DNA from: Zeimonas sp964538505
Lineage (GTDB): Bacteria > Pseudomonadota > Gammaproteobacteria > Burkholderiales > Burkholderiaceae_E
Assembly: GCA_964538505.1 (NCBI GenBank)
Contig: CAZIDY010000007.1
Span: 1-64,000, forward strand
DNA: 64,000 nucleotides
Direction: 5' to 3'
Shown here: positions 44,577-53,983 of the stretch, one piece after another
How the letters are laid out: the number at the start of each line of letters is the position of its first letter
Position numbering within the stretch: the first letter of the stretch is position 1
Made by a program: the position numbers and the translations under genes
The notes under the pieces: model-generated
What the model saw: the letters and a program-made list of their open reading frames with translations, nothing else
What the model was told of the DNA's origin: nothing
The model's database searches: none

Positions 44577-46874
44577 CTACTCGTCGACATCGGAGAACCT
44601 CCCATTCTCGAGCTCGTAGCGTTCCTCGTAGTACCTCTCCTTCCACTCGTCCTCCATGTAGTCGGCGCGCCGTTCTTCGTACTCCTCGATCTCCACTCGT
44701 CGTTCAGAAAACTGTTCGTCCAGGCGTGCCTTCATCGCATCGAGTCGTCTCGCTGCTACCTCTGACCACGTCGCAGATCGCTGAAGCGCCTCTCGAAGAC
44801 GCACGCAGTGCGCCTCGATAGCCTCGAGCGCAGAATCGACGTGTTCAGCCGACGAAAGGTCCTGTGCATACCAATCGTAGAGCCGCAGCGTGCTCGAGAA
44901 GGAGTGCTCCAGCTCTTCGTCAACGAAGGCCTTCTCAAACCCAGGGAGAGCATCTTGAAGCCCGTCGATGTCGAGAAACCCGCACCAGCCAAAATCCTCG
45001 GCGGCCTCGCGAAGGGTATTCGCGACGAGTTTCCGGCGACGCTCGCCGAACAACGCCGACTCTCGCTGCAGTCGAACTGCGAGGTTCGCAGCAGCCTCTG
45101 TCCCTTCCGGCTCTGGTACCACGGACAACGCGCGATCGAGCAGCGTGGGATCGGTGTTGTCCACCGCGCGCAGCAAGGCCGAAGACGCTCTATCTGCGAG
45201 GTATGAGGCGATGCTGCCGATGCTCAGAGCGTCCGCGGAGAGGATCCTCGGCATAAGGTGTTCGTATGCGGCGTCGGGCACAAAGAGCAGCCGACTGCCG
45301 GGGGCAGGCACCTCCGTGGTGGTGTCCCTCAGCACCGCATGGAGGTTGGCGCTCTGCAGGTACAGTGCCAATTGTGCGGACCGAGCCGCCAGCTCCTCCT
45401 GCAGAGCTTCGATCATCGACGGGTGATGAAGCTGCCACGTCTGGCTGGTCGCCTGTCTCACGCGCTTGACGAGGCTCCCCTCAAGCGCCTCGAGAGAGTC
45501 ACGAACGGCGTGGATCGAGACGCCGTAAGTTCGGAGAACGGCGTCTGCTACCGCGCCATCGGCGACCGGATCGGCAAGAGCGTTGCCGCTATGCAGACAT
45601 GCCGACAGCGCCGCCATCTCGCTGTTTGACAGACCGTGAATGACGTCGCGAAAGTGCTGAACTGGCCTGTCGAAGAAGGCTTGCAACTCGTTGGGCTCAT
45701 ACCGCAGTGCCCGATGAAAGCGCTTGCTCCCAAGGCGCCGTGCCAGTTCGGGCGAGAAGGACCCACGTCGCGCCAACATGGGGAGGTGCTTCTTCAGCGA
45801 CCGCTTCTGGTCCTTCGTGATGTCGCCATCCTTGATGTGGTTGTAGAGGATGCCCTCCCTCTCGTCCGTCGACAGTGCCGTGACTTCGACCCTTACGCGG
45901 GCATCACTGATGAAGTCCGCCTTCGATCGCTTCAACTTCCGTTCTGCAGCGGACAAGATGTAGTCGCGCGTGCAGAACACGATGCGCGCACCACGCTTCC
46001 GTGCGGCCTCCACCTTGTCGAGGGCTGCCGACCACTCTCGCAGGCGCTCTTCGTCCAAGGTCGTTTCGCCGAAGACGTCGTCGACCCAATAGATCGTGTT
46101 CGCATCTGCCGGAGACCACGTGCTCTTGAACTGATCGGCCTGCTCGATCCGCAGAACCCGTACGTCCACGTTCTGCGCGAGGTTCACGAGGCATAGGTTT
46201 GCCGCGATGGCTGACTTCCCCGACGCAGGAGGCCCCACCAAGACGACGAACCGCTGGTCATGGAGAGCTTTCTCAGCGCGCCGGTACGAGTCGGTCGGAA
46301 CGAAGGTACGCAGCGGTACCGCCAAGTCCTCGAGGACGGCCCTGGTCTGCTCCTGCAGAACGAACGAGACGATCTGCGAGAGGTCGCCGATGCCGTACAG
46401 CCGAGGCACCATCCGCAGTAGGCGCGGGTGGGCGTCGATGGTGTCTTCGATCCACGTCTCGGCCAGCACGAGGCAGCGGCCAACTCCGGGGAGGGCTTCG
46501 ATCGCCGTTCGGATCTTTTCTTCCGCCTGCGCGGGCACCTGCCGGTTCGTCATGAGGACGTAGTGGCAGGGATGCTTCGCTGCGAGTGCTCGGACCTTCT
46601 CAATCTCCTTCTTGAGGTCTGCTACGTCGAGTGGCGCATGGGCAAGCGAGGTGTGTTTGCACTGAATAACGAACGCGCCACTGAGGTTCGTTCGGTTCAC
46701 GAAGTAGCCGGCAGCCGCGCCTTGGAACCATCCATCACGTCCACCGTCTGCACCGGGCCGAAAGCGGGTACATGTCTCGCCGAGCACAACCCGCATGATC
46801 TGCATGCACACGCCCTCGAACGCGGCCCACCCGAGTCGGTGGAGGTTGTAACGGCCGGGGCTTCGGCTGCTCAT
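44577..46874 (-). CDS. Mrr-like restriction nuclease fused to a STAND-type (nSTAND3-like) NTPase
   Basis: A 765-aa fusion. Residues 1-110 look like an Mrr/REase fold: FEGVC, GADGGRDGWFQG and VIQCKHT give the spaced Asp (about 47) and QxK (about 71-73) of PD-(D/E)xK nucleases. Next is a P-loop NTPase with GPPASGKSAIA (about 214-224) and Walker B IYWVDDVFGE, then a winged-helix-like part and a long alpha-helical C-terminal sensor-like region. The last 70 residues are highly charged. The domain order fits antiviral STAND proteins, where the C-terminal half senses and the nuclease kills, but no sensor target is visible. The ATG overlaps the HNH gene stop (ATGA). Last gene of the operon. Confidence 0.82.
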   Translation of the reverse strand: MSSRSPGRYNLHRLGWAAFEGVCMQIMRVVLGETCTRFRPGADGGRDGWFQGAAAGYFVNRTNLSGAFVIQCKHTSLAHAPLDVADLKKEIEKVRALAAKHPCHYVLMTNRQVPAQAEEKIRTAIEALPGVGRCLVLAETWIEDTIDAHPRLLRMVPRLYGIGDLSQIVSFVLQEQTRAVLEDLAVPLRTFVPTDSYRRAEKALHDQRFVVLVGPPASGKSAIAANLCLVNLAQNVDVRVLRIEQADQFKSTWSPADANTIYWVDDVFGETTLDEERLREWSAALDKVEAARKRGARIVFCTRDYILSAAERKLKRSKADFISDARVRVEVTALSTDEREGILYNHIKDGDITKDQKRSLKKHLPMLARRGSFSPELARRLGSKRFHRALRYEPNELQAFFDRPVQHFRDVIHGLSNSEMAALSACLHSGNALADPVADGAVADAVLRTYGVSIHAVRDSLEALEGSLVKRVRQATSQTWQLHHPSMIEALQEELAARSAQLALYLQSANLHAVLRDTTTEVPAPGSRLLFVPDAAYEHLMPRILSADALSIGSIASYLADRASSALLRAVDNTDPTLLDRALSVVPEPEGTEAAANLAVRLQRESALFGERRRKLVANTLREAAEDFGWCGFLDIDGLQDALPGFEKAFVDEELEHSFSSTLRLYDWYAQDLSSAEHVDSALEAIEAHCVRLREALQRSATWSEVAARRLDAMKARLDEQFSERRVEIEEYEERRADYMEDEWKERYYEERYELENGRFSDVDE

Positions 46875-47650
46875 CCCGCTGCCCTCTGGTGCCGATGGTT
46901 GAATACGCGCTCGCGGTGCCACGGCAGATAGCTGCGATGACCGTCTGCGAGGCCGCGAACGAGGAGCGGCCGGTCTAGCCTGAGCACTGCACGGGCGTCG
47001 GCATTGAGCGCGTCGCTCACGACGATCGCGCCGTCATCCTCCACCGTGATGAAGCCGTGATCGAAGGTGGCGTCCAGGTGCGGCGCGAGCAGGATGCCGT
47101 TGTAGACGTCGAGCCGCTCGGCGTTGGTCTCGCAGTCGGCCCACGGCTTGATGTGGCTCGCACGCAGGAGCGCGGGCACCGCGAGGCCGGTCACAGCGCA
47201 TCTCCCCTCCCAGAGGTCAAGGAGGCCGTTGCGGAAGAGATTTTGCCCGATGCGCTGGACGACAAGGCGCTCGGCCTCCGTTGTCTTCGGGAGGGTGGCG
47301 ACCTTTTTCTCGAACGTGTGAAGCAGCTCGTTCGGCAGCGCCTTCGAGAGCTGGAACGCGCGCCGGAGAAGCCGGTGCAGCGTGGGCACGTCGGGCACCG
47401 CGCGGCCGCCCGCGGCGCCGTTCGGCAAGGGCGCGGCCATTGGCGTCCCGTAGTCGCCGAGCGCGCGGGCGACATTCTGCTGCGAGAACGCGGCGAGGAA
47501 GTCCGCGTCGCCGAAGGCTCCGAGCCACACGCGCAGTGGGCACTGCGTGCTCGCGACGACGAGCCAGTCTCCCTCGGGCTCGAGCACTTGGTCAAAGCCG
47601 TTGTCTGTGGCTGCCTTCTCGAGGCGAGAAGCGAGGATCGGCGAGAGCAC
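46871..47650 (-). CDS. HNH endonuclease
   Basis: A 259-aa protein. The first 150 residues are a family-typical but unnamed domain (LSPILASRLEKAATDNGFD, WLGAFGDADFLAAFS). The C-terminal HNH_2 nuclease is clear: CAVTGL, LLRASHIKPWADC with the catalytic His, then LDVYNGILLAPHLDATFDHGFI with the Asn and second His. Start: GTG at 47650, with GAGGAGGAG in the end of the upstream ATPase gene as ribosome site; no ATG is available. Placement after a coiled-coil ATPase recalls the PtuA–PtuB pair of Septu, but the ATPase here is SMC-like, so the likeness may be only architectural. Confidence 0.83.
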   Translation of the reverse strand: MLSPILASRLEKAATDNGFDQVLEPEGDWLVVASTQCPLRVWLGAFGDADFLAAFSQQNVARALGDYGTPMAAPLPNGAAGGRAVPDVPTLHRLLRRAFQLSKALPNELLHTFEKKVATLPKTTEAERLVVQRIGQNLFRNGLLDLWEGRCAVTGLAVPALLRASHIKPWADCETNAERLDVYNGILLAPHLDATFDHGFITVEDDGAIVVSDALNADARAVLRLDRPLLVRGLADGHRSYLPWHRERVFNHRHQRAAG

Positions 47651-47655
47651 AGTGG

Positions 47656-49617
47656 TCAGGACTCCTCCTCGTTCATGCTCGGAGTCACTCGCGTGAGTAG
47701 ATTCTCGATCCGGTGTTTCAACAGCAGATCGTCGTCGCTCGCGTGTGAGAGCTTCAGGACGCGCGTCGGCTCGTCGCGCAGCGGCTTCGGCGGTGGCGTC
47801 GTCGTTGTGAGGACCACTTGAAGTTCGGGCACTGCCTTGCAAACCTCGTCCACGAGCTTCAGGAAGCGGTCGTAGAGCTGCGGGCTCATCTCACGTTCGC
47901 GCGGGCAGTCGAAGATCAGCAGCCCAGGGTGCGCTCCACCGCCATCGGCACCGTCGGCCGCGCAAGTAAGGTCGCCGAGGAGAATCTCCAGTACCGTGTA
48001 GGCGTCGCCGTCGGCACGGAGCATATGAAATGGCCGCTTCTCGTCGGTGGGTACGTAGCGCCCCGCCGCGCCGAAAACCTCGGCGAGCTTGCCGAAGCGC
48101 GCGTTCACCGCTCGTTCACGGTCGGAGACCTGCTGCTGCGCCGAGACCCTGGCGCCTTTGGCACTCTGAAGCTTCTTTTCCAGGTCGCCCACGTTCGAGC
48201 GCGCGGTCCACAGCCTCTCTGTCTCCGGCGCCTTCCGGTTCTCCTGCCACTCGGCGAGTGTCTTGCGAACCGAGTCGCCTTCGCCGAGCTGGCGTGCGCG
48301 ATCGCCGATGTTCTTGTTGAGCGCCTTCTTGTGTTCCGTCTTCTGCTGCTGGGCTCTCGTGAGCGCATCAAGAGCCGCCTTTTCCCGCTCGTAGTTGGCC
48401 TTCTCGGTGGCTTCGCGATCCTCAAGCTGGTCGACGGATCTCTTGAGGATGCTGATGTCTCTCTGTGCCGAAATGCTGACCGTGCTGCGCTGCTCTTCGA
48501 GGTGGCTGCAAGCGCTGTAGGCGACACCGATCGGGCAGCTTCCGACCAATTGGAGGAGTTTGTCTCGTCGCTCTCGGATTTCCTTCAGCGTTGTGTCGTC
48601 CTTGTTCATCAGGGCCAGCGCTTCATCCCACCGCGATTTGGTGAGGTCGGTCGTGTGACGCTGGGTCTTGAAGTTGGCGGCCAGCTCGATAAGGTCTTGG
48701 TCGAGTGCCTCGATCTCCGTGCGGGCCTGTTCGATCTCGCGCTCGAGCCGCTTCGTGGTCTCGGAGACAACCTTCTCCACCGATGGCGCGAAGAGGTCAT
48801 CGGTGACCATGTCGAGCGATGGGCTTACCTTCGCCCAGAGTCGAAGCTGCGTTTCGACGATGGCGCGCATGTTCGTGCCTCGCTGCTCCTCGCCCCGCAG
48901 CGCGTCGAGGGCGTCTTGTAGCTCGTTGCCGATGCTCGCGATCGTCGCCTCGGCCTTCGCCTCCGCGTCGCTCAGCAGGCCAAGCACCAGTCGTGTGAGC
49001 GCGGGTGGGTCTTTGACCTTGCGCCGAAGGCCCGTCCCATCGTCGTTACGCCACTCGAAGTACTGCCGCAGGCCGAGCGCCTGGTCTCGGGCGAGCCAAC
49101 ACAGGACGTGCCCCCATTCAACGGCTTGGCCGGTCACGGGCAACGCTCGCGTCGCCATGTGCTGCAGGCACGACTGCTCCCCGAGCGTCGCGACGTAGGT
49201 CGAGAAGTCGATGGCCTGGGCCTTCGCCCCCTCCTCGAAGAGCCGCTCCACGGTCGCGTCCCTCAACGCGACGCTCTGGGAGCCGAAGGATCGGAGCACG
49301 GCGAAGCGCTCGGTCCCGGCGACCACCTCGGCGGCGATGCCGCCACTACCGTAGTGCTCGGCGAGGTGGCTGCGCATCGTCCTTACCGCCGCGCCGTCAT
49401 CGCCAAGCACCGCGCGGAGCATTAGCGAGAACGTGCTCTTGCCAACGCCGTGGCCGGCGCGCTCCACTTCGCTTCCACCGTCGGCCGCAGCCAACTCTTC
49501 GGCCCAGACTATGTTGAGCCCCGCGTGCAGCGGAACGTCACGGATGAACTTGAGCGGCGATCGTGACCCGACGATCACGAGACGTTCGACGCGAAGACGC
49601 GGGGCTCCGCCGGTCAT
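47656..49617 (-). CDS. SMC/RecN-like coiled-coil ATPase
   Basis: A 653-aa protein. The Walker A motif is GHGVGKSTFSLML (about residues 55-67), Walker B-like LLIFDCPREREM lies near residue 570, and between them is a long charged coiled coil (about 240-500) with the apex near SCPIGVAYSACSH. The two cysteines there resemble a zinc-hook-like turn but lack the CxxC spacing. N-terminal LVIVGSRSPLKFI and the AAA_23-type head are typical of stand-alone SMC-like ATPases in defence loci. Its start overlaps the methylase stop (ATGA), and its stop lies 6 bp before the HNH start. A DNA-sensing or loading role for the nuclease is inferred. Confidence 0.82.
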   Translation of the reverse strand: MTGGAPRLRVERLVIVGSRSPLKFIRDVPLHAGLNIVWAEELAAADGGSEVERAGHGVGKSTFSLMLRAVLGDDGAAVRTMRSHLAEHYGSGGIAAEVVAGTERFAVLRSFGSQSVALRDATVERLFEEGAKAQAIDFSTYVATLGEQSCLQHMATRALPVTGQAVEWGHVLCWLARDQALGLRQYFEWRNDDGTGLRRKVKDPPALTRLVLGLLSDAEAKAEATIASIGNELQDALDALRGEEQRGTNMRAIVETQLRLWAKVSPSLDMVTDDLFAPSVEKVVSETTKRLEREIEQARTEIEALDQDLIELAANFKTQRHTTDLTKSRWDEALALMNKDDTTLKEIRERRDKLLQLVGSCPIGVAYSACSHLEEQRSTVSISAQRDISILKRSVDQLEDREATEKANYEREKAALDALTRAQQQKTEHKKALNKNIGDRARQLGEGDSVRKTLAEWQENRKAPETERLWTARSNVGDLEKKLQSAKGARVSAQQQVSDRERAVNARFGKLAEVFGAAGRYVPTDEKRPFHMLRADGDAYTVLEILLGDLTCAADGADGGGAHPGLLIFDCPREREMSPQLYDRFLKLVDEVCKAVPELQVVLTTTTPPPKPLRDEPTRVLKLSHASDDDLLLKHRIENLLTRVTPSMNEEES

Positions 49618-52600
49618 GCGCGCCTCGCCTTCCCGGTCGGCGCCTTATCGACGGCGGGCGTCGTCGAGGCCGCGGCGACAGCTTGTTCGAGCCCTACCTG
49701 CATCACGCTGGCGAGCTTGGCGAGCTTGGCGAGTGTCGGCGTCTGCGGGAGCCAGTTCGGGATGGGGCTGTCGGTGCGCAGCCGCACGATGCCCTTCGTG
49801 TCGCGCGTGATGACCTTCTCGTTCTCGAGCGCCTGGAGCAGCTTTTGGACGTCGCTGGCGCCCTGCGCGAGGAGCGCGTCGGACTCGCGGATCCGCTCGA
49901 AGCTCGCGAGAGCCTCTCCTTGAAGCCCCGTGGTTGCGTGCTTCGCGTCCTCCAACCAGAGAAGCGACCGGGAGAGCGTTTCCTGGACGATGCCAGCCCC
50001 ACCGCTTCGGCGGATCAGCATAAACAGCAATCCCATGCGGAGCGCTTCAGCGTAGTCCTTCGGCGTGCTGTTGGGATCGTACCAACCGTGACTCGCACCG
50101 ATGGCGGCGGGCAGCGGGTCGAGCGGCGTTCGGTACGGCTTGCCGGCCTGCGAGGACTTGGCGAGCGCATCGTAGATCTCAAGGATGACGCGCTTGGTGC
50201 GGTATTCGCCGTGAGCCTTCTCGTCGTTCTTGCGGACGATTGGGAAGGTCTCCATCACGTAGTCGGCGGCGTCGCGATCGAAGCCGTAGAGATGGAAGAA
50301 TGCCGCGTCGAGCTCGCAGCGAAGCTGGAAGCGACGTTCACTATCCCAGCGGAACGGCGCGCCTGCGTAGCCAACGTCGCGCGCGAAAGGTTCCAGATCC
50401 CACGCAGTGTAGGTCAGCTCGAGCACACGAGAAGTGAGCCACTCACTGAGCGACATTCCTCGTGACCATGGGGTATCAGACTGGTAGCGCGCGGGCGCGA
50501 ACACCGGGAGTTGCTCGACGATGAAGGCGCTCATGTGCGTGCCGCCGGTCTTCTGCCTCGCGATGAAGTCGAACGGGAACGAGCCAACGGAGGCGACGAA
50601 TGCAGTGAATATCGCCAGGAATTCGTCCGGCACGAACATCACTTTCGCCGTATCGGGCACCGCAAGCGAAGGGACGACAGTCGCGATGAATGTTCGCTCG
50701 TTGGTCGAGTTCGTGATGTCACGCCAAGCAAACACCCATGAGTGAAGCCATCCGATGCCGAAACGAGCGATCGCGTCCTCAGCAGGGTACCAATGGCGCG
50801 TCTGAGTGAAGGTTCCCGGGTCGAGTCGTTCCGTGTCGTTTAAGGGCCGCTCGCGCTCCGCGTCGCTCGTCACCCACCGGTGCTCGTAGTGATGGAAGTA
50901 TTTTCCCTCGTAGAGCGGCAGATTACCGTCGCCAGAAGCATCGAGGAATCTATCTGAGTCATCGGCGCTGTTCAGAAGGCGCCGCAGCGTGAGGTTCCAG
51001 CCCGATGTGGTCACCACCGGAACTTTGCGATACACGGCCTTGGTGATCTCGGCGTCCCTACGGCTGCGGAAGATTGGGCATGTCTTGGTCGTCGGATTTA
51101 GAAGGGCAATGTCCTCGGCAGACAACGTGAATCGCCGGTCCGCGTCCTTGACGTGTTCGACGCGCGTCGCGAAGAAGACGAACTCGGCCTCGGTGCTAGG
51201 CGGGCGCTCCCCTGCGAGCGTGAAGATGCCGAATTTGAAAGAGCGATGGACGGAACCGAAGATTCCTTCACGATTTTCGAAGTCCAAGAACGAAACGAGC
51301 TGGCGCTTCTCGACGACGTCCTGGAAGAACAGCTTGGTCGAGTCGTCGGAGACGATTCCCGAGGGAAGAATCTGGCCTACCCGGCCACGCTTGCTGACGA
51401 GCGACCGCGCCGCCTCGGCAAAGAGAGCAAACAGGTTGACGCGCCCAACTCCGCAGAGGGGGTAGCGAACACCAGAGCGCACGAAGGCGTTGGTGCCGTC
51501 GACTTCGCGGAAGCCGGCCCGATACGCAGCGAAGAGCCCCGGGTCGTCTGTTTCGAGTTTTGCGATGAGCTTCTTACGCACCGCGGCTGTAGGCGCCTGA
51601 ACGATGTCGGGGCGTGGGTCCGCGAAGAACTCCTCCTCCCGGAACAGAAGCGAGTCCCAAGGCGGGTTCCCAAGCACGACGTCGAAGCCGCCCTTGGCAA
51701 AGACCTGCGGGAACTGCAGGGGCCAGTGGAAGAAGCGGTATTGGGCCGACAACTCATCGACCGTCTTCGTCGTGAGAGCGGGCGCCTTCCCTTGGTCGTC
51801 GCGGAGCTGCCGCCACAGCTCATTCGTCGGCGCGGCCTCGGTCAGTGCACCGGGCCGCTTCGGCCACACGAACGCGGCGCACCAGGCATCGGACACGAAC
51901 TTCTGATGGCGGTACTCGGGCGAGCAAAGGATATCGTCCCACCGCTCTTCCTTCTTCGCCAAAGCTTCGACGTTCGCGTCACTCGCATCGTCCAGATCGC
52001 TGATAGCACGGGTTACGACCTGCGCCTCCATGTGTGCCGACGCTGAATTGCCGAAGTCCATCGTGCGCTGCCCGCCAGCCTCCGCCTTATTCCGTTTCTT
52101 CAACGCGCTCGCGACCTTTTTGTCGTCGCCCTCGATCGGGTTCCACGCGACGTCCGGGATGCCCTTCGCCATCAGCTCGGTTGTCGTTCCGAGAAGCGCG
52201 TTGCCGTGCTGGATGTGCGAGTTGAGGAACGTGAGCGGCAGGCCCGGCTCGACGGCTTCCATCCACAGGCCGACCTTGCACAGCTCGACGGCCATCGGAT
52301 TGAGGTCGACACCGAAGATGCAGCGGCCGACGACCTGCCGAAGTGCGTGGCGGTACTCGGCAGCCGAGGGCGTGCCGTTCGCCTGCAGGCGCGCGACGTG
52401 CGCTGCAAGCCTGCGCGCAGCGGCCAGGAGGAAGTGCCCCGAGCCGCATGCGGGATCGGCGATGGAGAGGTCGAGCAGCGCCTCCACGGCATTGCCCGGG
52501 TTCCTCGCGATGGTGTCGGAGATGACGGGCTCGAGCGCACTGTCGAGCAGCACCTGCACGAGGCCATCAGGCGTGTAGTAGCTGCCCGTCTTCTTGCGGG

Positions 52601-53981
52601 CGTTGCCCTTGGTCTCGCCGCCGGTGGCAAAGGTGAACTGCCGCCCGTCTTTGGCGATCTGCGGCACGAGCTCGAGGAGGCTTTCGTAGACCGAGCCCAA
52701 CTCCTCGGGGCCCATGTCACGCCAGTTGACACGCGCGAGGCTGCCGTCCTCGCGGAGCCACGCGAGCTTGAACACAGCAAGGAGCAGCGCGCGGTTCTCC
52801 AGCTTCGCCTCGTCGATAGCAGGGCACTGATTCGCCGCGAAGATGCCCGCGAGTGCCGGGAGTCCGAGGAGCGACTCGCCCGCCGCGAGGCCGCGGCACA
52901 CGATCTTGGTCGCGTCCCACAGATCGGCAAAGCGGTCATGGGCGCTGCGCTTCACCGAGCGCTCGCGCAGACGGCGGATCCCGTAGCCGTTGGCGTAGAG
53001 CGCCTTGGTCGCGTCGCTCGTGCCGTCGGGATGCAGGAGTCCACGCTCCTCGACGGTGAGCAGGAAGATGAGCCGGTAGACGAGGCGCAGGAGTTGGTTG
53101 AAGTAGTCCTTCGCCGGCAGCGAGCCGTTTTGCAGATCGGCGCGGAGTGAGGTGTTCTCAGGGTGCGAGAGGAAGCCCTGGCCGAGGGCGACGAGCGCTT
53201 CTTCGACGCCACGCCGCAGGTGCTCGCGGGCGCGCGTGCCTTCCTCACGGCCAGCACCGCGCCACGCTTCGAGCGCGCACTCGGTGACGGGCTGGCCCTG
53301 GCGACCGAAGCGCGTCTCGTGGCACAGCAACCAGAGCGCGGCGAAGTCGGCGTAGCGCTCCTCGGTGAAGATGCGCTGGAGGTCGGCTTCGACCCACGCC
53401 GGGCGCGTGAGGCTCGCGTTGTCGCGCACGATGCGCAAGCTCGCGCCATCGCTGGCAATGCCCCAGAGCGTGCCCTCCTGCGCGTTCAGGTACTCCTGCG
53501 CGAGGCCGAAGGCGCTGCGACGACGGGTACCATCTCCGAACGCCAGTGCGAGCGTATCCAGCCCACTGCCTGCCGACGCGATTACGACGGGCACTCGCTC
53601 ACCGAGCGTGGCGTGGCCGATGGGGTACGTGCGTTCCTGGAGCACGACAGGTTCCACCGGTGCGAGCGCCGTAAAGTCGAGCGCGTCGCGAAGCAGCGCG
53701 AGCACGAAGCGCTCGGATACGGAGTTCGGATCGGCCTTCGCTTCACGGCCCGATCTGAAGTCCACCCAATGCGCCTGGGCGATGCGCCAGTAGCGGCCGA
53801 TCTCGTCGCGAAGATTGAGCCCCTTGTGGATGCGGTAGTCGGCTTCGGACTGCGTGCCCGCCTGGAGCTGGGCGACCTTCGAAAGCCATTCGGGTGAGAG
53901 AAGTCCTCCTTCAATCGAGAGGGTTTCGAAGGAGAGCTGGGCCTCGCGGGCTTTCGTCTTTCTCTTTCGTCTCGCTGCCAT
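49614..53981 (-). CDS. N6-adenine DNA methyltransferase, Eco57I/DrmMI type
   Basis: A 1455-aa methylase. The S-adenosylmethionine motif is DPACGSGHFLLAAARRL (about residue 508), and the catalytic motif is VVLGNPPWDS (about 770), so it is an N6-adenine enzyme. The 500-residue N-terminal region is helical and unassigned. After the catalytic core follows a long target-recognition-like C-terminal half with FGIGWLHSWVFAWRDI and GGTHMSAFIVEQLPV, similar to Eco57I/PglX-type enzymes. No separate specificity subunit is present. Beside an SNF2 helicase it matches the DrmMI slot of class 1 DISARM, where methylation marks self DNA. PglX-like origin is an alternative. The ATG follows the helicase stop by 2 bp. 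Confidence 0.87.
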   Translation of the reverse strand: MAARRKRKTKAREAQLSFETLSIEGGLLSPEWLSKVAQLQAGTQSEADYRIHKGLNLRDEIGRYWRIAQAHWVDFRSGREAKADPNSVSERFVLALLRDALDFTALAPVEPVVLQERTYPIGHATLGERVPVVIASAGSGLDTLALAFGDGTRRRSAFGLAQEYLNAQEGTLWGIASDGASLRIVRDNASLTRPAWVEADLQRIFTEERYADFAALWLLCHETRFGRQGQPVTECALEAWRGAGREEGTRAREHLRRGVEEALVALGQGFLSHPENTSLRADLQNGSLPAKDYFNQLLRLVYRLIFLLTVEERGLLHPDGTSDATKALYANGYGIRRLRERSVKRSAHDRFADLWDATKIVCRGLAAGESLLGLPALAGIFAANQCPAIDEAKLENRALLLAVFKLAWLREDGSLARVNWRDMGPEELGSVYESLLELVPQIAKDGRQFTFATGGETKGNARKKTGSYYTPDGLVQVLLDSALEPVISDTIARNPGNAVEALLDLSIADPACGSGHFLLAAARRLAAHVARLQANGTPSAAEYRHALRQVVGRCIFGVDLNPMAVELCKVGLWMEAVEPGLPLTFLNSHIQHGNALLGTTTELMAKGIPDVAWNPIEGDDKKVASALKKRNKAEAGGQRTMDFGNSASAHMEAQVVTRAISDLDDASDANVEALAKKEERWDDILCSPEYRHQKFVSDAWCAAFVWPKRPGALTEAAPTNELWRQLRDDQGKAPALTTKTVDELSAQYRFFHWPLQFPQVFAKGGFDVVLGNPPWDSLLFREEEFFADPRPDIVQAPTAAVRKKLIAKLETDDPGLFAAYRAGFREVDGTNAFVRSGVRYPLCGVGRVNLFALFAEAARSLVSKRGRVGQILPSGIVSDDSTKLFFQDVVEKRQLVSFLDFENREGIFGSVHRSFKFGIFTLAGERPPSTEAEFVFFATRVEHVKDADRRFTLSAEDIALLNPTTKTCPIFRSRRDAEITKAVYRKVPVVTTSGWNLTLRRLLNSADDSDRFLDASGDGNLPLYEGKYFHHYEHRWVTSDAERERPLNDTERLDPGTFTQTRHWYPAEDAIARFGIGWLHSWVFAWRDITNSTNERTFIATVVPSLAVPDTAKVMFVPDEFLAIFTAFVASVGSFPFDFIARQKTGGTHMSAFIVEQLPVFAPARYQSDTPWSRGMSLSEWLTSRVLELTYTAWDLEPFARDVGYAGAPFRWDSERRFQLRCELDAAFFHLYGFDRDAADYVMETFPIVRKNDEKAHGEYRTKRVILEIYDALAKSSQAGKPYRTPLDPLPAAIGASHGWYDPNSTPKDYAEALRMGLLFMLIRRSGGAGIVQETLSRSLLWLEDAKHATTGLQGEALASFERIRESDALLAQGASDVQKLLQALENEKVITRDTKGIVRLRTDSPIPNWLPQTPTLAKLAKLASVMQVGLEQAVAAASTTPAVDKAPTGKARRA

Positions 53982-53983
53982 GT

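Noticed and set aside
44577..46874. Reading the nuclease–STAND gene from the earlier start at 46922
   Set aside because: The ATG at 46874 overlaps the HNH stop codon as ATGA, like the other junctions, and the upstream residues are not conserved-looking.
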